Under the pieces are notes generated by a model. The model saw only the letters and a list, made by a program, of their open reading frames with translations, did not search any database and was not told where the DNA came from. 64,000 bases of DNA, from the NCBI RefSeq assembly GCF_037975245.1, contig NC_092568.1, positions 5,560,001 through 5,624,000 of the forward strand. The letters run 5' to 3'. Position numbers and translations under genes: made by a program. Source of the DNA: Apostichopus japonicus (lineage: Eukaryota > Echinodermata > Holothuroidea > Aspidochirotida > Stichopodidae). Shown here piece by piece: positions 56,101 to 64,000 of this stretch (its first letter is position 1; each line of letters opens with the position of its first letter).

Positions 56101-59100
56101 CACATTTGAATTGAAATCTGGGTCACTTTCAGTAATTGTTGAAACCTTGTACTTTGTCCAATCATACTGTAGACTTCGATGTCGAATGACTAAAGTATTT
56201 GATTACAATCTCTTGGCTGCTCTGAATTAGCTACAAGACTCTTTCATCAAATGCAGGGAGTTTATCAAGTCCCATAATTTGAATATTTTATTGATTTTGA
56301 ATAACTTTGCAAACCTTTGAAGGGAATGTCATCTTTCAAGTTTCATCATTCCTGATGTGATTTTAGTGGGTTTAGATAACAGATTTCTTCATGAATAATG
56401 GTCAAGTTCTATAGCACCAGATTGTGGCTTAATCAGAGTGAAATGAAGCTTTATCACTTCCAAATAGAGCAATACTAAAGCAATCTGCCATTACAGTATT
56501 AATGCTGAATTTCTTATAACTGTACTTCACAACACTTTACATCAGGTGGCTTTTCAATTAACAGAAATAGATTATTTTGGACAATATGAAAGATGGGGAA
56601 TTCTTGGATTTCTCTTCGATGAAAAACCCATTGTACTTTGAGCCAGACAGGGCTTGAACCTACGACCTCCCAGATGAAAGGTTGCATTGATTTTAGTGCC
56701 ATGGTCTGTGTCCATTTAGTCCATTAAACCCAACCCATTAACACACTGGTCAATACCTTTGATGTTTTAGTTGCTTTGTCTTGTAACTTGATAATAGACG
56801 GGTCCCATGGAGTTATGCAATTGAATAGAAGCATATATGGATTCTGGTTTATTGCTGTACAGCAGATCATGTGTATCTGATTTTCAATGATACTTAATTT
56901 GAGATCTCCATCTCCTTGTCACACTGTGACTGTCAAACTGTTGTTATTTCACAGATGCTACTCGAGCCTATGTGCAGAGGTTGGAGGATAGAGTTCACTT
57001 CCTGGAGGAGGAGAAAAGGCAGAGAACGATGGTGAGAACTGATTGATGATACCTTGTATATATAGACTGGTCATTGTCTGAAGGGACAAGGGACTTGAGC
57101 ATTGATGATACCTTATAGACTGGTCAGTGTCTGAAGGGACAAGGGACTTCAACATTGATGATACCTTGTATATATAGACTGGTCATTGTCTGAAGGGAAA
57201 AGGGACTTGAGCATTGATGATACCTTGTATATATAGACTGGTCATTGTCTGAAGGGACAAGGGACTTGAGCATTGATGATACCTTGTATATATAGACTGG
57301 TCATTGTCTCAAGGGACAAGGGACTTCAACATTGATGATACCTTGTATATATATAGACTGGTCATTGTCTGAAGGGAAAAGGGACTTGAGCATTGATGAT
57401 ACCTTGTATAAATAGACAGGTCATTGTCTGAAGGGACAAGGGACTTGAGCATTGATGATACCTTGTATATATAGACTGGTCATTGTCTCAAGGGACAAGG
57501 GACTTCAACATTGATGATACCTTGTATATATATAGACTGGTCATTGTCTGAAGGGAAAAGGGACTTGAGCATTGATGATACCTTGTATAAATAGACTGGT
57601 TATTGTCTGAAGGGACAAGGGACTTGAGCATTGATGATACCTTGTATATATAGACTGGTCATTGTCTGAAGGGACAAGGGACTTGAGCATTGATGATACC
57701 TTGTATAAATAGACTGGTCATTGTCTGAAGGGACAAGGGACTTGAGCATTGATGATACCTTGTATATATAGACTGGTCATTGTCTGAAGGGACAAGGGAC
57801 TTGAGCATTGATGATACCTTGTATATTCAGAATACTTGAAGAGATAAGGGACTTAAGTTCCCCTGATTGAACATCTGCATGTGTGTTGTCTTCCAATCTT
57901 CCTCATGTCAGCTCTATGCCTGTAGAAATCCTTGGATACAAACTTTTAAAGTCTGTCTCTGATTATCTCTAAGAGAATCTTCAAGACGTCAAACTAAACT
58001 GTTTTTTACAAAGGAGTGGCTTTTAAAGCTCACAGAGACTTTCTTAATTCAAGCAGGGTATTAAATGCTTGAGAATATTGAACACATAGCATATCGCTTA
58101 CATCTTCATTTAGAAGGTCAGAAGATGTTTAATAATTTGTGTTCTATAGATAATATTAGTGGATGTGATTTAGGAAAGAGTTATTCCACATGACATCAGC
58201 TTGGGGACAGGAAACTTCAAAAGTGCTGGGTGATATTTTTGTGGCTGATGAGAAATTCACAGCTTGTCATGCACTTTAATATCGTTCACTGAGTATTTAC
58301 AGCTTGATTAAAGACGATGTAATGTCTCTTGTTCTTTCACATTCATCTGAATCATTTAAGTACCAATCAGCCACTTACGTGGTACTTTGATTTACAGATC
58401 TATTGTTAAGAAAGTAAAAAGATATTTAAATATGTTCAGTGGAGTGTTCATAGAGTTGTTTCAGGTGAAGTCAACTTGAAATCATATCGTAATGTAATAC
58501 AGTAATATACCTTTTAATATGCACATATTCATACTACATTTATAACTATTAACAAGGCAATATATGTAAACCTTGTTTTTTTCCTTTCCCTCCATTCTGT
58601 GATTCTGCCCATACAATTCCTAACTTTATTCAGGGCCAATATGAACCAACAGGGAATCATTTATCACAGTATTGCATGAACTTGTATTGCAAAATACTAT
58701 GCAAAGTGGTGAAGAAGGGCTTTCAATGTAATAACGGGAAGATTTAAGGCTTTGCATTGGAATATCTGAGCAGGTGATCCTAGAAGGGCTAGAGAAAGCC
58801 TTATAGTAGAACAAAAGTATAGTTGATTCAGTTGTTTTGTTTTGAACCCAGTTGTTTTGTTTTTAACACTGAGTCACCCTATTGGTATAGATTGCATCCT
58901 TTGTGACCCCATCTATACCTTCAAATTGGATTGTTCCAATGTATCTGGCTATAATAGGTACTACTTTGCTGCTCTGTTGCTGTGGGAATAAGATGGCATT
59001 GCAGATGTTTATTGATGTTATCAAGTTTCTGGAATGTTTTTAATGTATTGATCTCTGTAAATCTGCTAACATTGTTTACAAATACCTTAATATGTCTGAA

Positions 59101-62100
59101 ACCTTTGTTGATATCCAGACCGATTGGCTTGCAAGATGATAGGTGGCAACATTGTTCACTTGGGTAGCATCATTAGATTTGCCCCCTCTACCCCCCATCC
59201 TGAAATATGGTGTATCAAATGCTGCTAATACTATATGTAAGGACATATTCAGTTTAAAACACCTGGTTGTCTTTACAATGTGACAACTGCTACAAACCAA
59301 ATCCAGTTGAGAGGTTTTTATGTAATATTTTCTGTCCTACTTTTGTGATGCAACAAAAAATGTCAAATAGTTATTACTTCAAGGCAGACTGAACATACTT
59401 TTCAGAACAAGTATCAGTACATGTATTATTAATACTGTATATTCTACAGTACAGTTTAGGCCTATATTTAGTCTACTGTTTTTATACAGTGTAGGCCTAT
59501 ATTAGTCTACTGTATAGTACAGTGAAGGCCTATAGTCTGCTGTATGGTACAGTGTTCAGTAGGCTGCCTATAGTAGTCTGCTGTAGAAACTGTCATTGTT
59601 ATTGTGATAAACAGGTTGAACCACTACTGTTGCTAATTTTGCCCTCTTATCTTGATAAGTACTTCTTCTTAAAGACCACTTCTCCAGTAACTTGAATGAA
59701 TTTGGTGGTATTGTGGATAGAATAAAATAATTAGCCTGTTCAAACCTCTCCTACATTTCCAAACAACTTACATCACTGACAGTTTGTCATGTATATATCC
59801 TTTTTGGTTCCTTGCTTTAGCAAAAGGAACCTATGCAGTCAGGTTGGCGTGTGTGTGTGTGTATGTATGTATGTATGTATGTATGTATGTGTGTGTGTGT
59901 GTGTGTGTGTCTGTGACACTTGCTTGGGTACGCTCTATCTCAATAAGGGAATGTTGGATTGAGGCCAAACTTGGACTATAGATCCACCATATGGAGAAGG
60001 TGTGCCCTATTGTTTCTGGTGCCCACAAAGGTCACCAAAGGTCAGTTATGGTCCAAAAACCGAAAATATTAAAACTGCAATAACTCCCAGTGCCAATGTG
60101 CGACAAGATTGATATTTTGGGACAAGTTGTGAACTGGTTAGGGGAGCATTTTCAAACTTAACGGTCATGTGATCCGAGGTCAACAAAGGTCAATTAATGA
60201 TAAAAAACTAGTATTTTTGCGATAACTTGAGAACGAAATGTCCGTTAGGGTTGGGAGTTGCTTCAATGTAATCCAATTGTCGACCCGCACCTGGGTGACC
60301 CTTGACCTCAATTTGACCTTTGGTGACCTTTACGTGTTTTGGGGGATTTTTACAGTTTTGATGCTATTTTCAGATGTCAAAGGTACCTTCTGAACATAAA
60401 TGTCAATAGGTTGACCCCCGTGTGACCTTTATGTGCGAAGTTATATGGGGTCAAAGTTTTTCGGTCGGAGTTAGGATGGTTGTACAGACTTGTCGTTTTG
60501 TTTTTTGGAATCAGGAGATTAAACTACATTTGAAACCAAGGTCAAAAGGTCAAAGGTCACATTAGAAAAAATGTGCTTATTTTGGGAGGAAACGAGCAAA
60601 AAAGAAAATGTTTGGTTTTGATGCTAGATTTGGATACCAAAGGTACCTTCCGATCAAAAATGTCAATTGGTTGACACCCGTGTGACCTTCGTGTGCGAAG
60701 TTATACAAGGTCAAAGTTAATTTTCAGACATTTAATGCAATAACTCCCAGTTCCAAGGTGTGACGTGGTTGATATTTTTGGACAAGTTGCAAATGGTATA
60801 GGGGAATATTTTCAAACTTAACGGTCATGTGATCCGAGGTCACCAAAGGTCAATTAATGTTAAAAAACTAGTATTTTGGGAGGAGAAAATGGGCAAAGAA
60901 AAAAATGTTTGAATTTGTATAGTTTGATGCTCTATTTAGGTCTCACCGATGAAAAATGTCAATAAGTTGACCCAAGGTGACCTTTGTATGTTAAGTTATA
61001 TGAGGTCAAAGTTAATTTTCAGACATTTAGTGTAATAACTCCCAGTGCCAAGGTATTACACGGTTGATATTTTGGGACAAGTTGCAAATGGTATAGGGGA
61101 ATATTTTCAAACTTAACGGTCATGTGATCCGAGGTCACTAAAGGTCAATTAATGATAAAAAACTAGTATTTTTGCGATAACTTGAAAACAAATTGTCCGT
61201 TAGGGTTGGGAGTTGCTTCAATGTAATCCAATTGTTGACCCGCTTCTGGGTGACCCTTGACCTCAATTTGACCTCTGGTGACCTCTGGTGACCTTTTTGT
61301 GTTTTGTGGATTTTTACAGTTTCGATGCTATTTTCAGATGTTAAAGGTACCTTCTGATCATAAATGTCAATGGGTTGACCCCCGTGTGACCTTTGTGTGC
61401 GAAGTTATATGAGGTCAAAGTTAATTTTCAGACATTTAATGCAATAACTCCCAGTTCCAAGGTGTGACACGGTTGATATTTTTGGAGTAGTTGCAAATGG
61501 TATAGGGGAATATTTTCAAACTTAACGGTCATGTGATCCGAGGTCACTAAAGGTCAATTAATGATAAAAAACTAGTATGTTTGCGATAACTTGAGAACAA
61601 ATTGTCCGTTAGGGTTGGGAGTTGCTTCAATGTAATCCAATTGTCGACCCGCTTCTGGGTGACCCTTGACCTCAATTTGACCTCTGGTGACCTCTGGTGA
61701 CCTTTTTGTGTTTTGTGGATTTTTACAGTTTCGATGCTATTTTCAGATGTTAAAGGTACCTTCTGATCATAAATGTCAATGGGTTGACCCCCGTGTGACC
61801 TTTGTGTGCGAAGTTATACAAGGTCAAAGTTAATTTTCAGACATTTAATGCAATAACTCCCAGTTCCAAGGTGTGACACGGTTGATATTTTTGGAGTAGT
61901 TGCAAATGGTATAGGGTAATATTTTCAAACTTAACGGTCATGTGATCCAAGGTCACCAAAGGTCAATTAATGATAAAAAACTAGTATTTTTGCGATAACT
62001 TGAGAACGAATTGTCAGTTAGGGTTGGGAGTTGCTTCTACGTAATCCAATTGTCCACCCACATCTGGGTGACCCTTGACCTCAATTTGACCTCTGGTGAC

Positions 62101-63294
62101 CTTTTCGTGTTTTGGGGATTTTTACAGTTTCGATGCTATTTTCAGATGTTAAAGGTACCTTCTGATCATAAATGTCAATAGGTTGACCCCTGGATGAGCT
62201 TTGTGTGTGAAGTTATAGGAGGTCAAAGTTAATTTTCAGACATTTCATGCAATAACTCCCAGTGCGAAGGTGTGACAAGGTTGATTTTTTTGGACAAGTT
62301 GCGAATGGTATAGGGGAATATTTTCAAACTTAGCGATCATGTGGTCCAAGGTCACCAAAGGTCAGCTAATGTTAAAAAATTGGTATTTTGGGGGGAGAAA
62401 ATGGGCAAAGAAAACATGTTTGAATTTTTACAGTTTTGATGCTCCGTTTAGGTCTCACTGATCAAAAATGTCAATTGGTTGACCTACGGGTGACCTTTGT
62501 GAAGTTATGTATACAAGTTCAAAGTTAATTTTTAGACATTTAATGCAATTAAATCCCAATGCCAAGGTGTGACACGGTTGATAATTTGGGACAAGTTGTG
62601 AATGGGGGGGTGGTGGAACATTTTCATACTTAAAGGTCATGTCATCTGTGGTCACCAATGTTATCATATCTGTTGACCCGCTTGTAGGTGACCTTATACT
62701 TCTTACATTTTCGACGCCACATTTAGATCTCAAAAGTGCCTTTTGATCAAAAATCCGATCACATTTTGTGATCACAAAAGTGTTGGCTATAGTGTTGGTT
62801 ACTTTATGGGAACATGTAGGACCACAATTACTTGATCTATTTGAGCCCAATCTTGCTTGATAATATTATGTGTATTGTCATATACCCCAAGCAAGGAACC
62901 ACAGTGCCCTTGGGCTCTTGTTTATAAGTTTAGGTTCTCAGTTTGTTTATTTGTTGCCATGATTGGTATGGTGGTTGCCTCCCACAATAGCATGGTAGTA
63001 CACTTGAGCCTTTGAATCTGATATACTGTATGCTGGTTTTTTCTTGTGTCTTCTTCCTCTTTCCCTTCCTTCCTCCCTTCCTCTCCCTCCTCCCCTCCCC
63101 CCGCCCTCATCATCTTATGAATGTACAAGCCATATTTTCAAGGTTTCAAACAGTTGCCAATTCTCTCATTATTATTCGTATTTATGACATTTCATTGTAT
63201 TCACACACAGCCCAGGAGATCTAATGGACCAATGAGAGATGATCGTATGCAGAACCATGTGGGTGGTCCACCAAGACCTTCCAGTGTGCCGCCA
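52599..63294 (+). CDS. CCDC85-family coiled-coil protein, 5' part of gene
   Basis: Coding exons are 52599-53178, 56955-57031 and 63211-63294, with phases 1, 0, 0, giving 247 residues before the window ends; the C-terminus is outside or in unrecognised exons. The family core is clear at residues 74-147: LELRDLCCFLDDDR, KLAREWQKFGRYSSGYM, then AELKELCVLLDDER. Vertebrate CCDC85A/B/C proteins are coiled-coil adaptors linked to adherens-junction catenins, and CCDC85B (DIPA) to transcriptional repression. I infer a similar scaffolding role. Residues 180-247 are polar and Pro-rich except for the second coiled segment in exon 56955. Confidence 0.92.
53798..54879. mobile_element. Non-autonomous hAT transposon 2
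   Basis: A perfect 8-bp target duplication GTTTAGAA flanks it (53790-53797 and 54880-54887). The left end TAGTGTTTACACGGGT and the right end (reverse complement TAGTATTTGCACGGGT) match at 14 of 16 bases. Both ends are filled with GGGTACCCG words. The interior carries a duplicated block of about 170 bp (about 54499-54670 and 54671-54850) and no transposase. It sits in a CCDC85 intron. Confidence 0.92.
54888..56639 (+). other. CCDC85 intron, no recognised feature
   Basis: No exon-like or repeat structure beyond short AT-rich runs. Confidence 0.45.
56640..56700 (-). mobile_element. tRNA-like SINE fragment
   Basis: On the - strand GAGGTCGTAGGTTCAAGCCC holds a good B box and T-arm (GGTTCAAGCCC), and the sequence continues GTCTGGCTC. 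The 5' half is too degenerate to fold as a tRNA. It is probably a SINE or pseudogene remnant. Confidence 0.4.
56955..57031 (+). CDS. CCDC85 second coding exon
   Basis: Acceptor TTATTTCACAG ends at 56954; donor ATG|GTGAGA (GT at 57032). Phase 1 to 0. It encodes DATRAYVQRLEDRVHFLEEE and KRQRTM, matching the YVxxLExRVxxLE segment found after the core in CCDC85 proteins. Confidence 0.9.
57042..57828. repeat. 59-bp minisatellite, about 13 copies
   Basis: The unit is ATTGATGATACCTTGTATAT, then ATAGACTGGTCATTGTCTGAAGGGACAAGGGACTTGAGC. It starts about ten bases after the exon donor. Unit variants (CAAC ending, extra TA, AAAT) occur in the same order in units 5-7 and 8-10, a higher-order repeat of about 178 bp. 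Confidence 0.96.
57829..59805 (+). other. CCDC85 intron, no recognised exon
   Basis: A cluster of TAGGCCTATA..GTCTACTGTA words (about 59455-59585) forms a loose short tandem repeat. Nothing else is recognised. Confidence 0.45.
59806..62900. mobile_element. Composite repeat with inverted ends and AGGTCA-rich tandem core
   Basis: GGTTCCTTGCTT at 59806-59817 and AAGCAAGGAACC at 62889-62900 are exact reverse complements and bound a block of about 3.1 kb. Inside are a TG/TATG microsatellite (59850-59911) and diverged tandem units marked by CTTAACGGTCATGTGATCC: this block recurs at about 60157, 60817, 61112, 61521, 61930 and 62329, with 409-bp spacing in the centre. Units are crowded with (A/G)GGTCA and its complement. 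No ORF with homology was seen. The class is unknown; it could be a satellite-bearing non-autonomous element. Confidence 0.65.
60539..60559. promoter_or_regulatory. Perfect DR2/DR1 nuclear-receptor half-site cluster
   Basis: Three AGGTCA half-sites lie in one orientation with 2-bp then 1-bp spacing (DR2 at 60539-60552, DR1 at 60547-60559). DR1 is the classic RXR/HNF4/PPAR-type site. This is a sequence match only; it sits inside a repeat, so function is doubtful. Confidence 0.4.
62901..63210 (+). other. CCDC85 intron end
   Basis: Pyrimidine-rich tract at about 63045-63105, then the acceptor region of the next exon. Confidence 0.6.
63211..63294 (+). CDS. CCDC85 third coding exon
   Basis: Acceptor TATTCACACACAG ends at 63210; donor CCGCCA|GTAAGT (GT at 63295). 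It is 28 codons, phase 0 to 0, and encodes PRRSNGPMRDDRMQNHVGG and PPRPSSVPP. A competing AG five bases downstream gives an immediate stop in phase, so 63211 is preferred. Low-complexity, polar and Pro-rich, so homology is weak; position, phase and splice sites support it. Confidence 0.75.
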
Positions 63295-63304
63295 GTAAGT
63301 ACTG

Positions 63305-63800
63305 TGGGGGAGTACTTATGCAGCAAATATGTAACAGTACAGATACATAACAGTACAAATACATAACAGTACAGATACATAACAGTACTTGTGCAGCAAA
63401 TATATTACAGTACAAATGCATAACAGTACAAATACATAACAGTATAAATACATAACAGTACAAATACATAACAGTACTTGTGCAGCAAATATATTACAGT
63501 ACAAATACATAACAGTACAGATACATAACAGTACTTGTGCAGCAAATATATTACAGTACAAATACATAATAGTACAAATACATAACAGTACTTGTGCAGC
63601 AAATATATAACAGTACAAATACATAATAGTACAAATACAGAACAGTGCTTGTGCCACACATATATTACTGTACAAATACATAACAGTACTTGTGCAGCAC
63701 ATATATTATAGTACAAATACATAACAGTACAAATACATAATAGTACTTTTGCAGCACATATATATATATATATACAGTGCAAATACATAACAGTACTTGT
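63305..63800. repeat. Minisatellite of ACAGTACAAATACATA units
   Basis: About 16-bp units (CAGTACAAATACATAA) interspersed with CAGTACTTGTGCAGCAAATATATTA form a higher-order array. It starts about ten bases after the exon donor. It yields long Cys/Tyr-rich chance ORFs on the - strand. Confidence 0.94.
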
Positions 63801-63814
63801 TTCCAAAATGGCAG

Positions 63815-63835
63815 GTGAAGAAGATGAACACAAAG
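63815..63835 (+). CDS. Possible 21-bp CCDC85 micro-exon
   Basis: AATGGCAG|GTGAAGAAGATGAACACAAAG|GTATCA has AG before it and GT after it and keeps phase 0, encoding VKKMNTK. The acceptor lacks a good pyrimidine tract, so this may be chance. Confidence 0.15.
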
Positions 63836-64000
63836 GTATCACTAGTTTACTAAATGAATATTACCCTGCTTACAGAGCACTCTTTGGTCACACAGAGTGC
63901 ACCAAAGGGTAACAGACAGAAATAAAGTTTTTCATAAATTATGTCAAATCAACTTAGAGATATTTCTGTAAATCATCCTCTGGGCCATCCACTAAGTCGT
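63836..64000 (+). other. Window end, intronic
   Basis: No feature is recognised. The CCDC85 gene presumably continues to the right. Confidence 0.4.

Noticed and set aside
57042-57828. Regular repeat-spacer look suggesting a CRISPR array
   Set aside because: Units are contiguous with no unique spacers, and the context is a eukaryotic intron; it is a minisatellite.
62922-63128. Glu/Gly/Lys-rich ORF on the - strand
   Set aside because: It is the reverse complement of the pyrimidine tract before a splice acceptor.
63221-63842. Cys/Tyr/Leu-rich ORFs on the - strand resembling membrane proteins
   Set aside because: They read through the ACAGTACAAATACATA minisatellite; no independent evidence of a gene.
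63810-63912. 34-codon ORF starting ATGGCAGGTGAAGAAG
   Set aside because: It is short with no homology, and the same bases are equally a poor splice acceptor; not supported as a gene.

Overview
This is AT-rich metazoan nuclear DNA with GT-AG introns, phase-consistent small exons, many minisatellites and several transposable elements. The coding content and repeat style suggest a marine invertebrate deuterostome. An echinoderm is my best guess, but no sequence here proves it.

Two protein-coding genes lie on the + strand. The first (about 303-36400) is an inositol-1,4,5-trisphosphate 3-kinase of the ITPKA/B/C type. One large N-terminal exon (509-2032) is followed by a 21.9 kb intron and seven small exons (23905-34812) that encode the whole calmodulin-binding and catalytic region. 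Every junction phase agrees, and the long form is 817 residues. A short ORF at 12957-13085, too small for ordinary ORF scans, starts at a strong ATG, ends in phase 0 at a consensus donor and would splice to the same kinase exon. It is a probable alternative first exon giving a 352-residue kinase. A weaker candidate lies at 20379-20432. The second gene (coding from 52599, running off the right edge) belongs to the CCDC85 coiled-coil family. Its coding exons are 52599-53178, 56955-57031 and 63211-63294, with a possible 5' UTR exon at 52004-52051.

Between the genes, on the - strand, sits a Ty3/gypsy LTR retrotransposon (43696-48568) with two LTRs that look identical. Its Gag-Pol frame is broken in the first part of reverse transcriptase. 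Other mobile sequences are two non-autonomous hAT elements with perfect 8-bp target duplications (49795-51503 and 53798-54879), three further terminal-inverted-repeat candidates (21018-22456, 40050-40471, 42799-43555), a small foldback family whose arms carry splice-donor-like sequence, a tRNA-related SINE in two copies, two further tRNA-like fragments, and the 3' end of a LINE (about 28070-28255).

Tandem repeats are very dense: minisatellites with units of about 59, 66, 67, 76 and 85 bp, a degenerate GTATAGTGTA array, and a 3.1 kb composite element (59806-62900). That element has short inverted ends and a core of about 409-bp units packed with AGGTCA nuclear-receptor half-sites. Three minisatellites begin just downstream of 5' splice sites. 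No rRNA gene, CRISPR array or credible functional tRNA gene was seen.
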